The notes under the pieces: generated by a model
What the model was told of the DNA's origin: nothing
Databases searched by the model: none
The model's input: only the letters and a program-made list of their open reading frames with translations
In this document: in pieces, positions 27,225 through 37,460 of the stretch
How the letters are laid out: each line of letters opens with the position of its first letter
Numbering within the stretch: the first letter of the stretch is position 1
Position numbers and translations under genes: made by a program
DNA from: Halobacillus aidingensis
GTDB taxonomy: Bacteria; Bacillota; Bacilli; Bacillales; Halobacillaceae
Direction: 5' to 3'
Assembly (NCBI RefSeq): GCF_900104185.1
Contig: NZ_FNIZ01000003.1
Location: 1 to 64,000 of the forward strand
Length of the DNA stretch: 64,000 bases

Positions 27225-27295
27225 ACTCGTAGTCTGGTTCTTTCAATGGGAACCAGGTAGAGACGCTCAGACCTTATTACTGAGAATATACGAGT
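27225..27295 (-). ncRNA. Purine riboswitch aptamer, guanine class
   Basis: On the minus strand the 71-nt element opens with ACTCGTATATTCTCAG and closes with CCAGACTACGAGT. P1 is ACTCG/CGAGT. P2 is flanked by the conserved TATA and GTCTCTACC segments. P3 arms are CTGGTTC/GAACCAG. The specificity position in the 3' GACTA segment is C, as in guanine/hypoxanthine sensors; adenine sensors have U there. It lies about 170 bases ahead of the nucleosidase gene with an intervening terminator. When purine is bound the terminator should form and switch the gene off. Confidence 0.88.
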
Positions 27296-27572
27296 ACGAT
27301 ATGTAATTGGCTATGTTGCTACTATAACAAACACAATTGAAATGAACAAGAATAAAATGAACATTATATTAATTTCAGTCAATAACGTTCGTGTTTATTG
27401 GTTGTTCAGGAGGATTTTAATTGGTTTTGGAATAATCTCTATGGTATACACGGATGGAGGGTGTAGAGTTTGCTGGGAGAGACTCGTATCCTCTGCCGGA
27501 AAATCACCTTCTTTAAGGTGGCAATTCTGTGAGCTGCAGTACTCCTATATGAAAGCGATTTAAAAATATTGA
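27296..27572. other. Intergenic region between the riboswitch and the glpF promoter
   Basis: This should contain the minus-strand promoter of the riboswitch transcript, but no convincing -35/-10 pair was found. On the plus strand a 73-codon frame at 27342-27563 has no family likeness and its codon use looks random. A small hairpin CACCTTCTTTAAGGTG at about 27507-27522 has no known role. Confidence 0.4.
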
Positions 27573-27601
27573 TTGACACCGCTTACATAGGTGTGTACAA
27601 T
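27573..27601 (+). promoter_or_regulatory. glpF promoter with overlapping cre box
   Basis: TTGACA at 27573-27578 and TACAAT at 27596-27601 with 17 bases between. The cre-type site TGACACCGCTTACA at 27574-27587 overlaps the -35 element, the arrangement known from Bacillus glpFK, so CcpA would block polymerase directly. Confidence 0.82.
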
Positions 27602-27635
27602 CAAAGATACAAGTTAAAGATGTGACGGAGATATG

Positions 27636-27697
27636 GAGACTCACACGGAAACCGGACGTTTATCGTTCGGATATTCAGTGTGGGTCTCTTTTTTTTC
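27636..27697 (+). terminator. glpFK leader terminator (GlpP-type antitermination expected)
   Basis: GAGACTCACAC at 27636 pairs with GTGTGGGTCTC ending at 27688, followed by eight or more T residues, between the promoter and glpF. In Bacillus subtilis the glpFK leader carries such a terminator, read through when GlpP with glycerol-3-phosphate binds the RNA. A glpP gene is not in this window. Confidence 0.82.
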
Positions 27698-27736
27698 GTT
27701 CCAATCTTACTAGAAAATAATAAAGGAGTTTTCTAT

Positions 27737-30083
<2,347 letters not shown>

Positions 30084-30090
30084 TTGTATT

Positions 30091-30132
30091 AAAGCGCAGG
30101 GAGACGGGCTTTCGTTCCCCTGCGCTTTTTTT
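30091..30132 (+). terminator. Terminator of glpFK
   Basis: AAAGCGCAGGG pairs with CCCCTGCGCTTT and is followed by a T-run of seven. Confidence 0.9.
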
Positions 30133-30307
30133 GTTTCCTATATATATCTCTCCACACGCCTTTTACCGCGGTGTGTGGAGGGACATAAGGAATTATTGGT
30201 TTTATTTGGTTCAGGGTAGAAAGGTTTGCAGGGATCCTGTTTTATAAAATGAGAAGGCGGGGAAGTTAATAGGAAAAGAAGCCTTTGCTCTGCCAAGCAG
30301 GCGTTGT

Positions 30308-30685
30308 TTATATTTCATTCCTATTGTCGTGGTTGCTGGCGTAAACCTTGAGCGCTTCGACCAACCCTTTCCTTTCCGTTTCATCCAAGTCTATATAGAT
30401 CCCATAATTGTACCCAGCGATTTTTTTCTTCCAAACGACAGTCCCGGGTAGGTGGAAAGGTCGTTTATTCAGGTGAAAGCTGATGGACAATTTGACCTCA
30501 TGCCCATCACTATGAGGGAGGTCTAAGCTTGTATTTAACTTCATCCCGTTTGGGCTGATATTTATGATCCGTGCCTCACCTTTTGAAGTGTTTACCTCTT
30601 TCCTGCCAACTCTAAGAATACGGAAAAAAGCGTGGAGCGGTTCTTTGAACTCATAGCGGAAGTAATCTTTCCTTTTATATCTCAT
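30308..30685 (-). CDS. PilZ-domain protein
   Basis: 125 residues. The N-terminal RYKRKDYFRYEF carries the arginine-rich c-di-GMP-binding loop (R-x-x-x-R type) and NISPNGMKL supplies the D/N-x-S-x-x-G part of the PilZ motif, near residue 58. It should bind cyclic di-GMP and act as an effector, perhaps on motility or exopolysaccharide; the partner is unknown. The ATG at 30685 follows GGGAGGTAGG; a longer frame is not supported. It stands alone, convergent with glpFK. Confidence 0.82.
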   Translation of the reverse strand: MRYKRKDYFRYEFKEPLHAFFRILRVGRKEVNTSKGEARIINISPNGMKLNTSLDLPHSDGHEVKLSISFHLNKRPFHLPGTVVWKKKIAGYNYGIYIDLDETERKGLVEALKVYASNHDNRNEI

Positions 30686-30826
30686 GATCCTACCTCCCAG
30701 TCTGTTCGTTTTCACCTTTGTATGTTCATCATACGTCCCTGCGATTTGGATGACAAGATATGGATGTACCGTTAAGGTAATGAAAACCCGGGTATAGATA
30801 AGGGGGAAATGGAAGTGATTTAGAAG

Positions 30827-30840
30827 TGAAACCGTTTATG
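30827..30840 (+). promoter_or_regulatory. Weak cre-like site upstream of the lactonase gene
   Basis: TGAAACCGTTTATG matches the CcpA operator core (TGAAA, CG, T) but not the final CA. It lies about 70 bases before the lactonase ATG. Confidence 0.3.
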
Positions 30841-30908
30841 AGATAATGAAAGAGAACCGTCGATCTGATAGGATATGTTAATACAACCGATATAAAGGAG
30901 TTTTCGTA

Positions 30909-31961
30909 ATGGCAAAGTTTGTTGGATATGTTGGAACATATACGAAACAGGATAGTAAAGGTGTATATCAATTCACGCTGGATACAGACACCAAAGCATT
31001 GAAAGATGTAAAATTAGCTGCTGAGTTGGGAAACCCGACGTATGTAACCGTGAGTGACGATCAGAAAAATCTATATGCCGTCACAAAAGAAGGAGAAAAC
31101 GGTGGCGTTACGGCTTTTTCCATTCAAGGTGAAACGGGTGAATTAACAAAATTAAATATCCAAACCGCTGCTGGATCACCGCCGTGTCATGTGAGTGTCG
31201 ATCATGATAAGAACACGGTGGTAACGGCGAATTATCATACAACGAATATTGTCTCTTACTTAACAAATGAAGATGGATCTTTGAATCCAGCAACTACCGT
31301 GGTTGAACACGAGGGGACCGGTCCGCATGAGCGCCAGGAAAAACCTCACATGCATTATGCAGGTTTCACACCAGATGAAAAATACGTGATCGCGATCGAC
31401 CTTGGAAGTGACCGCGTCATCACTTACGCAGCTGATCAAGGGGACTTAACTCAGGTTCAAGTATTCAACACAGCGCCAGGCAGTGGACCAAGACATATCA
31501 CTTTCCATCCGAACCAAAAATACGCGTACGTCATGACAGAGCTGAGTTCAGAAGTTCTTGTGCTTCACTATGATGAGAAAGATGGTAGTTTCACAGAACA
31601 ACAAGCGATTAAAACGATTCCAGAAGACTTTAACGAAACGAATGACGGAAGTGCGATCCATATTTCTTCAGATGGACAATTTGTGTACGCTGGAAATCGC
31701 GGACATAATTCCATCGCTGTATATAAAGTGGATCAAGATTCTGGCCAGTTAACGTTTATCGAATGGACTTCAACAGAAGGAAACTGGCCTCGTGACTTTG
31801 TATTGGATCCTTCTGAAGAATTTTTGATTGCTACAAACCAGAAATCAAATACGATGACATTGTTTGAAAGAGATAAGGAGACAGGGAAGTTGTCTCTTGT
31901 TCAATCGGATGTACATGTTCCGGAACCGGTTTGTGTAAAGTTTATCGGCGAAAATAAGTAA
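30909..31961 (+). CDS. Lactonase family protein, probable 6-phosphogluconolactonase (seven-bladed propeller)
   Basis: 350 residues of the YkgB/Pgl cycloisomerase-2 family. The N-terminal VGYVGTYTKQDSKGVYQF and the repeated blade motifs (NPTYVTVSDDQKNLYAVT, GPRHITFHPNQKYAYVM, GNWPRDFVLDPSEEFLI) are characteristic. In Bacillus the YkgB-type enzyme hydrolyses 6-phosphogluconolactone, the step between Zwf and Gnd, whose genes lie 28 kb away in this window. The ATG follows AAAGGAG at 30896. Monocistronic with a terminator after it. Other lactones are possible. Confidence 0.85.
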   Translation: MAKFVGYVGTYTKQDSKGVYQFTLDTDTKALKDVKLAAELGNPTYVTVSDDQKNLYAVTKEGENGGVTAFSIQGETGELTKLNIQTAAGSPPCHVSVDHDKNTVVTANYHTTNIVSYLTNEDGSLNPATTVVEHEGTGPHERQEKPHMHYAGFTPDEKYVIAIDLGSDRVITYAADQGDLTQVQVFNTAPGSGPRHITFHPNQKYAYVMTELSSEVLVLHYDEKDGSFTEQQAIKTIPEDFNETNDGSAIHISSDGQFVYAGNRGHNSIAVYKVDQDSGQLTFIEWTSTEGNWPRDFVLDPSEEFLIATNQKSNTMTLFERDKETGKLSLVQSDVHVPEPVCVKFIGENK

Positions 31962-32048
31962 GTCTCGATCAGGTAAGAGGGTCTGACACCATAAATCGTG
32001 TAGGTTCTTTTCGATGACCGTTTCTTTGATTTAGTCACGTTAAAGAAT

Positions 32049-32090
32049 AGCGTATCATCAACGCTTTATTGTTGATGATACGCTATTTTT
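32049..32090 (+). terminator. Terminator after the lactonase gene
   Basis: AGCGTATCATCAAC and GTTGATGATACGCT form a perfect 14-bp stem with an eight-base loop, followed by ATTTTTG. Confidence 0.88.
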
Positions 32091-32261
32091 GTATTTTATA
32101 TCCATAAGCATTAATCTTAAAAGAAGGAAGTCATTTGAATTATATCCCATCAGAAAGCATTACATTTATTCGCGGTGAAGGTCTCAAGGTGTTTGTCATG
32201 CTTTCAAGGAGAAGAAAGTATAAAGTTAAAGTAATGATCCCTTTAAAAGGAGAGTGGTCAA

Positions 32262-32870
32262 GTGACGATACGGAAAAGCATATTTTTCATCAGTTGGATT
32301 GCTTTTATTGCGTATGCGGTTTACTTCGCTCCAAATGGTAACCAAGGATACCTCCATCAATTGATGACCATGGATGATCCGGATCCTTTTTTATTAATGG
32401 TGTTTAGTTTTCTTGGGATCTATCCGCTTGTTTTCTCTGCCTTGCTTCTTGGAGAAGATGATAGCCGCTTGCCGCTATGGCCTTTTGTTGCAGGGATGTT
32501 CATGTTCGGAGCCTTCGCGTTAATGCCATATTTCTTTCTATCAGAAGGAAAAACTTCAAGACAACGAAGAACCCCAAAGTGGTTATTGAAAGGAATACAA
32601 TCGGTCTTATTCTACATCTTTTTAATTATTGGAACCGTTGCTTTATTCTTATATGGGGTGATCCAAGGTAACTTTCATCTTTATCTCGAAGCTTTTCAGA
32701 CTTCTCAATTTGTACATGTAATGACGATAGACTTCTTTATACTAACGTTTTTGTCGTCCTTCGTTATTTACTGGAGGGAACGAAAGAATGGTCAGGTTAA
32801 CCAGCTTCATTGGCTTGGGTTCATGCCGATAGTGGGGGCTATCCTATATTTGATAAAGAAAAGGAAATAG
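32262..32870 (+). CDS. Integral membrane protein of unknown function
   Basis: 202 residues with about six hydrophobic segments: near 5-22, 43-63, 71-91, 113-133, 150-170 and 183-198. A polar loop with KTSRQRRTPKWLLK lies on the probable cytoplasmic side. I do not recognise the family. Start GTG at 32262 follows AAAAGGAGAG. It stands alone; a small hairpin ATAGCTGC/GCAGCTAT at 32867-32886 overlaps its stop and has no T-run. A longer in-frame start upstream is not supported. Confidence 0.65.
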   Translation: MTIRKSIFFISWIAFIAYAVYFAPNGNQGYLHQLMTMDDPDPFLLMVFSFLGIYPLVFSALLLGEDDSRLPLWPFVAGMFMFGAFALMPYFFLSEGKTSRQRRTPKWLLKGIQSVLFYIFLIIGTVALFLYGVIQGNFHLYLEAFQTSQFVHVMTIDFFILTFLSSFVIYWRERKNGQVNQLHWLGFMPIVGAILYLIKKRK

Positions 32871-33052
32871 CTGCGAATGCAGCTATGAGGTAATTAACGA
32901 ATGAATTATGTTACCTTGTTTAGGTTATCCCTATAGTGGGTATTATTCATTTAACGTCATAAAAAGAGAAAAAAGGTCAATAATTGACAAAAGAGACTTT
33001 GAGAGATAGTTTTTTTTGAGTGGTAAATTATTTATAGAAAGTAGGGAAAACA

Positions 33053-33217
33053 ATGAGAGAAGATATGCTGAGAGTTCTCGATCAAAGAGATTATCTAGTA
33101 AAAGAGAATCAACGTCTTCAAGAAGAGTTGGAGCAAGAGCGTATGAAGGTTCTCCAGATGAAACAAGAACAAGAAGCACAACAGAAAAAACAAGCTCTTT
33201 CATCAATGGGAGCATAA
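33053..33217 (+). CDS. Small coiled-coil protein (54 residues)
   Basis: A short frame starting ATG at 33053 encodes 54 residues: MREDMLRVLDQRDYLVKENQ, then a Gln/Glu-rich helix to QKKQALSSMGA. The heptad spacing of Leu, Val and Met (LRVLDQRDYL, LQEELEQE, VLQMK) points to one continuous amphipathic coiled coil. A GTAGGGA sequence lies ten bases upstream, TTGACA occurs at 32984, and a strong terminator follows 18 bases after the stop. These mark an independent transcription unit. The other frames of the region are less gene-like. No family recognised; possibly an oligomerising small regulatory or structural protein. Confidence 0.65.
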   Translation: MREDMLRVLDQRDYLVKENQRLQEELEQERMKVLQMKQEQEAQQKKQALSSMGA

Positions 33218-33234
33218 AAGAATAATTCGGATGG

Positions 33235-33280
33235 GACTCAAACGGATGAAGCATCAGTCTTCACTGGTTTGAGTTTTTTT
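33235..33280 (+). terminator. Terminator after the small coiled-coil gene
   Basis: ACTCAAAC pairs with GTTTGAGT across a 23-base loop that can pair internally, followed by seven T residues. Confidence 0.8.
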
Positions 33281-33361
33281 GTGGTTCCTTCCAAACTCTA
33301 CTTTCTTGTTATCCTTTCATGATAAAATAACAGAAAATTCTAAAATGGTAGGAGGTCTTTT

Positions 33362-34762
33362 ATGGTTTCTACAAGTAGCAGTGAAGACCAGTGGGACTCT
33401 GAACAAATGTATTTAGATTTAAAAGCCGTCTTTGAATCCAGTTTCGATGTCATTTATGTTACGGATGGGGATGGTAAGACTTTGCGTGTCAGTGATTCTG
33501 CAAAAATGCTATGGGGAATCGAGCCGAAGGAGTTAGTGGGTAAATCCGTTTATGAGCATGAAAAGAATCATGTGTTTGATCCATCTGTCGCTGCTCTTGT
33601 TTTGGAAAAGAAAGAGAAAGTCCAAACCATTCAGACAACGAAAACCGGCAAGAGACTTTTGGTTGTCGGAACGCCCATTAAAGATGAAGAAGGAAAGATT
33701 GTGAGGGTCATCAACACTTCCAGAGATGTAACTAAAGAAAATGAATTGGAGATGGAAGTGAAGAAGACGAGAAACCTTTTAGAAGGATATAAAAGACAAA
33801 TGGAACAGTTGAAAGAAAAAGAGGAACAAGACCATACCATCATACATAAGAGTAAAAAAATGCAGGAGGTATTGATGCTGTCGAAGAAAGTGGCCCAGGT
33901 GGATTCTACGGTCCTGATCACTGGGGAATCGGGTGTGGGTAAGGAAGTGATTGCTTCTTTTATTCATCAATGCAGCCCGAGGAAGGACAAGCCTTTCATA
34001 AAGGTTAATTGTGGGGCAATCCCTCGCGAATTACTTGAATCTGAATTGTTTGGATATGAAGGAGGGGCTTTTACAGGTGCGAAGAAAGGGAAGAAAATCG
34101 GGATGTTCGAAGCTTCTGATGGAGGCACGTTATTCCTTGATGAGATCAGTGAGCTTCCGTTAGACCTGCAAGTGAAATTGTTGAGAACATTGCAGGAAAA
34201 AGAAATCCAAAGGGTTGGAAGTACAAAGACGATTAAAATAGATACACGAATCTTGGCAGCCACAAATCGTAATCTATCACAATTGGTAGAAGAGGGAGAA
34301 TTTAGAGAAGACCTCTTTTATAGAGTCCACGTGCTTCCCATCCAAATTCCCCCTTTAAGAGATCGGAAAGAAGACATTCCTCCATTGGCTCATCATTTCT
34401 TGGAACAATTCAATAAAAAATACCATACAGAGTTGAGATTTTCTTATACTGCTGTGGAGGAAATCATGAATCAACCTTGGAAAGGGAACGTCCGGGAGTT
34501 ACAAAACTTTGTTGAAAGAATTGCCGTCTTCACAGATGAAAAAGAAATAAGCAATGAAAGCTTTCCATTTTATCAGAACGTTCAATCAAACCATGGAGAA
34601 GTGGTCAAAGTCCATGCACTTATTCCTTTCCGAGAAGCTAGGAGACTAGTGGAAGACCAGTTGCTGGCTCTCGCGAAAGAGAAATGTTCAACAATGAATG
34701 AAATGGCAAAAGTTTTAGGTGTCAATCAATCGACGATTAGTAGACGAATGAAAAAAGAATAG
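33362..34762 (+). CDS. Sigma-54-dependent activator with PAS sensor (RocR/NtrC type)
   Basis: 466 residues. A PAS domain spans about residues 14-120 (FESSFDVIYVTDGDGKTLRV), followed by a coiled-coil linker (LLEGYKRQMEQLKEKEE) and an AAA+ domain at about 155-385. The AAA+ domain has Walker A GESGVGKE, the sigma-54 contact loop GAFTGA, Walker B GTLFLDEISELP, and an arginine finger in FREDLFYRVHVLPI. A Fis-type HTH sits at 425-466 (EMAKVLGVNQSTISRRMKKE). GGAGGTC precedes the ATG. The next gene has a perfect sigma-54 promoter, so this protein almost surely drives that operon. The PAS ligand is unknown. Confidence 0.94.
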   Translation: MVSTSSSEDQWDSEQMYLDLKAVFESSFDVIYVTDGDGKTLRVSDSAKMLWGIEPKELVGKSVYEHEKNHVFDPSVAALVLEKKEKVQTIQTTKTGKRLLVVGTPIKDEEGKIVRVINTSRDVTKENELEMEVKKTRNLLEGYKRQMEQLKEKEEQDHTIIHKSKKMQEVLMLSKKVAQVDSTVLITGESGVGKEVIASFIHQCSPRKDKPFIKVNCGAIPRELLESELFGYEGGAFTGAKKGKKIGMFEASDGGTLFLDEISELPLDLQVKLLRTLQEKEIQRVGSTKTIKIDTRILAATNRNLSQLVEEGEFREDLFYRVHVLPIQIPPLRDRKEDIPPLAHHFLEQFNKKYHTELRFSYTAVEEIMNQPWKGNVRELQNFVERIAVFTDEKEISNESFPFYQNVQSNHGEVVKVHALIPFREARRLVEDQLLALAKEKCSTMNEMAKVLGVNQSTISRRMKKE

Positions 34763-34773
34763 GTCGTAAATAT

Positions 34774-34811
34774 GCATCCATGCAAATGATCTTGCATGGA
34801 TGCATATTTAT
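34774..34811. promoter_or_regulatory. Large dyad: activator-binding site or terminator
   Basis: TATGCATCCATGCAA and TTGCATGGATGCATA form a perfect 15-bp inverted repeat around six bases. It lies about 65-95 bases upstream of the -24 element, a usual place for an activator enhancer site, and after the regulator stop codon, where a terminator is also possible. The following ATTTATTT is not a clean U-tract, so both roles remain open. Confidence 0.5.
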
Positions 34812-34868
34812 TTATCTACTTATTTATCTATCGATTGAAAAATGACTGCTTTGTAAGGATTTAGAAAA

Positions 34869-34884
34869 TTGGCACGATTCTTGC
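34869..34884 (+). promoter_or_regulatory. Sigma-54 (-24/-12) promoter
   Basis: TTGGCACGATTCTTGC matches the SigL consensus TGGCAC-N5-TTGC exactly, 35 bases ahead of the nitrilase start. The neighbouring activator at 33362 carries the GAFTGA loop. Confidence 0.92.
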
Positions 34885-34918
34885 TTGTATATAACCGAAG
34901 AAGAAAGGAGGAGTGTAG

Positions 34919-35731
34919 GTGAATAATTGCATAAAAGTAGCAGCGGTACAGATGAATTGTGTCCTCGGCCACAAAGCGGAAAACTTAAAGAAAGCGGAAA
35001 GGCTTATTAGGGAAGCTTCAAGTGAAGGAGCTGATATTGTAGCTTTGCCAGAGCTTTTCAACACGGGTTATCGAGTGGAAGAAGTCGATCATCATTTGGC
35101 AGAAACCATTCCAGGACAAACCACCGATTGGATGATGGACATATGTAAGCAATGTAGCATTTACCTGATTGGATGTATTCTAGAAGAGTCCGATATTAGA
35201 GGGAATGTCTATGACACAGCGTTTATTGTCGGCCCTGAAGGAGTCATAGGAAAACAACGGAAAAGGTACTTATGGGATAAAGAGAAACAGAGGTTTATGA
35301 AAGGGAGGGAGCCCCTGCAAACGTTCAAGATTGGAGATTTAAACGTAGGGTTACAGATTTGCTATGAAATAGGTTTTCCGGAACCAGCGAGAGAATTAAG
35401 TTCCAGTGGAGTAGATGTCCTTTTTTACCCTTCGGCGTTTGGAAAACCACGAAATCATATATGGGAAATCGCCTCTCGGTCAAGGGCTGCTGAAAATGGG
35501 ACATACGTTGTAGCTTGTAATCGGACAGGCACCGAAAAAGAAGAGACGGTTTTTGCAGGGAATTCAAGAATTGTAGATCCTTCGGGAACTGTTGTTGCGA
35601 ATGCGGAGCAAGAAGATGAAGTCATATTCAGTGACATCGACATTGATGAAATCATCCGCCAAAGGAAGGCTGTTCCTTACCTTCGCGATTTAGAGCCAAA
35701 TGATGCCAAAGGAGTTGAGCAGAATGGCTGA
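34919..35731 (+). CDS. Carbon-nitrogen hydrolase (nitrilase superfamily)
   Basis: 270-residue cytoplasmic amidase or carbamoylase-type enzyme. The Glu-Lys-Cys triad can be placed: Glu in ALPELFNTGY near residue 44, Lys in QRKRYLWDKEK near 115, and Cys in QICYEIGFPE near 147. GTG at 34919 follows AAAGGAGGAG. It overlaps the SSS symporter start by eight bases. Being under sigma-54 control with a symporter and an M20 amidohydrolase, it probably releases ammonia or an amine from an imported amide, such as an N-carbamoyl or omega-amide compound. The exact substrate cannot be read. Confidence 0.9.
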   Translation: MNNCIKVAAVQMNCVLGHKAENLKKAERLIREASSEGADIVALPELFNTGYRVEEVDHHLAETIPGQTTDWMMDICKQCSIYLIGCILEESDIRGNVYDTAFIVGPEGVIGKQRKRYLWDKEKQRFMKGREPLQTFKIGDLNVGLQICYEIGFPEPARELSSSGVDVLFYPSAFGKPRNHIWEIASRSRAAENGTYVVACNRTGTEKEETVFAGNSRIVDPSGTVVANAEQEDEVIFSDIDIDEIIRQRKAVPYLRDLEPNDAKGVEQNG

Positions 35732-37214
35732 GGTACAAATCATGATGTGGATCGGCTTGGTTCTGTTATTAATTATAATCGGTTATTTAGGTTATCTCGG
35801 TTACAAAAAGACCAATACCGTTTCTGATTTTTCCATCGCTGGTGAATCCCTGGGACCTGTTATTTTAGGACTAGCATATGCGGCAACATTCTTCAGTGCT
35901 TCCACTTTTATTGGTTATCCTGGATGGGCGTATCAATGGGGTTTTTCTTCCATATGGATTTTTTTGACGCTCATAATTGCTTCTCCACTAGGGTTGATTG
36001 TCGTAGCTAAACGAGCGAGAAAAATGAATATGACACAAAAGTCACTCTCCTTAGCGGATTGGCTGGGAGATCGGTACAATAGTGACTTTATAAGAGTCGG
36101 GACAGCTTTAGTGTGCTTATTCAACATCTTTTATATTGCTGCTCAATTCGCAGCAGGAGCATGGATTTTCAATACGTTGTTGGATATTCCTTATACAATT
36201 GGATTAATCATTATTGCCGTTTTAGTTGTCGCCTATGTGTACACAGGGGGATCCTATGCAGATATTTACACGGATGCTGCGCAGGCAGTACTCATGGCCA
36301 TCATGGGTGTGCTTGTTTTCATCTCTGTATTTTGGATGTTCCCAGGAGGGCTTACGGAAGGGTTTACTTCCATTTCTCAAACACTGGCCGATAGGGATCC
36401 TTCAATGGTTTCGCTCATTAACCCTTCTTCTATCGTGTTCTATTCCGTTCCCGCTATTATTGGGGCCTTTATTATCCAATTTGCTTTCTCTTCGCAACCG
36501 CAACTATTTAATAAGGTCCTTGCTTTGAAAGATCCACGGGACATGAGAAAAATGATTATGGTTTATGTCTTTGCCTCTTTCTGTTTTATCCTTGTTATTT
36601 TTGGAGGTCTATTTGCATCAGTAACAGTGACGGTAGATGAGATCGACCAGGCGATTTTAAGTTATGTATTACAGGCATTTCCACCAATTGTAGCTGCATT
36701 TCTCGGTATTGTCGTCATTGCCGCTGCCATGTCTACCACAGATGGAATCTTTGTCGTCATGTCTACATTGGTCGCGAATGATATCTATAGAAAGTTCCTT
36801 GTCCCTAGAGGTTACGTGAAAGCTACTCAAGAGCAAGCCGATCGTACTGCTTTGAAAATCAGTCGTTATTCTGTACTGGTTGTAGGGGTCATTTCCTTTA
36901 TCTTAGTCCTGAATCCTCCTGCTTCAATTGGGATGTTCATCTGGATTGGGATTTCAGGAGTTGCCTCAGGAACGCTTGGCCCACTTCTCGTTGGGTTGTT
37001 TTTCCCTAACATTGCGACCACTTCAGCAGCGAAGATTTCCCTCGTTTCCGGTGTAGGAGCATATGTGCTGATTATCATTTTGAACTTTGAGAAGAGTACA
37101 ATGGCCGCGGGCGCTTGGGCTGTACTTGTTGGCGTCTTTGCCATGTTGGTCGCAGGTTATATGACGAAGAATAAAGAAGCTTCATTAGACTCAGATGTAA
37201 GAGAAACGATGTAA
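35724..37214 (+). CDS. Sodium:solute symporter (SSS family)
   Basis: 496-residue transporter with about 13 membrane segments. Landmarks are DFSIAGESLGPVILGLAYAATFFSASTFIGYPGWAY early and IVVIAAAMSTTDGIFVVMSTLVANDIYRKF in the second half; the latter includes the sodium-site region. The start at 35724 is ten bases after AAAGGAG and gives MAEVQIMMW. It imports the organic substrate of the sigma-54 operon; related members carry pantothenate, proline or short-chain carboxylates. It is followed at 12 bases by a 39-residue membrane protein. Confidence 0.92.
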   Translation: MAEVQIMMWIGLVLLLIIIGYLGYLGYKKTNTVSDFSIAGESLGPVILGLAYAATFFSASTFIGYPGWAYQWGFSSIWIFLTLIIASPLGLIVVAKRARKMNMTQKSLSLADWLGDRYNSDFIRVGTALVCLFNIFYIAAQFAAGAWIFNTLLDIPYTIGLIIIAVLVVAYVYTGGSYADIYTDAAQAVLMAIMGVLVFISVFWMFPGGLTEGFTSISQTLADRDPSMVSLINPSSIVFYSVPAIIGAFIIQFAFSSQPQLFNKVLALKDPRDMRKMIMVYVFASFCFILVIFGGLFASVTVTVDEIDQAILSYVLQAFPPIVAAFLGIVVIAAAMSTTDGIFVVMSTLVANDIYRKFLVPRGYVKATQEQADRTALKISRYSVLVVGVISFILVLNPPASIGMFIWIGISGVASGTLGPLLVGLFFPNIATTSAAKISLVSGVGAYVLIIILNFEKSTMAAGAWAVLVGVFAMLVAGYMTKNKEASLDSDVRETM

Positions 37215-37226
37215 GGAGGGAAAGAT

Positions 37227-37346
37227 ATGTGGGTCAATGAAATGATGACCATATGGTTGTACGGTTCAATTTTCGCAATCATCATGATTGTGGTATTACT
37301 CTTTACCATGTATAAACCTGATGAATATGAGGATGATCAAAAATAG
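37227..37346 (+). CDS. Small membrane protein (39 residues), likely symporter accessory subunit
   Basis: ATG at 37227 follows AAGGAGGG by six bases. The product is MWVNEMMTIWLYGSIFAIIM, then IVVLLFTMYKPDEYEDDQK: one membrane helix with a short acidic tail. Its place directly behind an SSS gene, its size and its strong ribosome binding site fit the small accessory proteins found beside many SSS transporters in Bacillales. Function inferred from position only. Confidence 0.75.
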   Translation: MWVNEMMTIWLYGSIFAIIMIVVLLFTMYKPDEYEDDQK

Positions 37347-37356
37347 AGGGCTGATC

Positions 37357-37395
37357 TACTCCTCCTTACTTAGTGAATAGTAGGGAGGAGTTTTT
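37357..37395 (+). terminator. Terminator after the symporter genes
   Basis: ACTCCTCC pairs with GGAGGAGT and is followed by TTTTAT. It would separate or reduce expression of the M20 gene behind it. Confidence 0.7.
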
Positions 37396-37460
37396 ATGTT
37401 ATAAAACGTATTTGTAAGGTAGAAGGAAAGAAGGGAAATCATAATAGAAGGAGTGGACGT

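Noticed and set aside
27471-27545. Possible glycine or other riboswitch on the plus strand upstream of glpF (GGGAGAGACTCG and a CACC/GGTG hairpin)
   Set aside because: The conserved core of the glycine aptamer (GCCGAAGG-type) is missing, the downstream gene has its own promoter and leader, and no other class fits.
27342-27563. 73-codon open frame
   Set aside because: No ribosome binding site, no family likeness, random-looking composition in a regulatory gap.
30148-30181. Hairpin CTCCACAC/GTGTGGAG after glpK as an extra terminator
   Set aside because: No T-run on either side and the glpFK terminator already precedes it.
33016-33225. 69-codon plus-strand frame and a 103-codon minus-strand frame over the small coiled-coil gene
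   Set aside because: Composition is Ser/Arg or Leu/Ser biased by frame shift of a Glu/Gln-rich gene; the 54-residue frame has a better site, heptads and a matching terminator.
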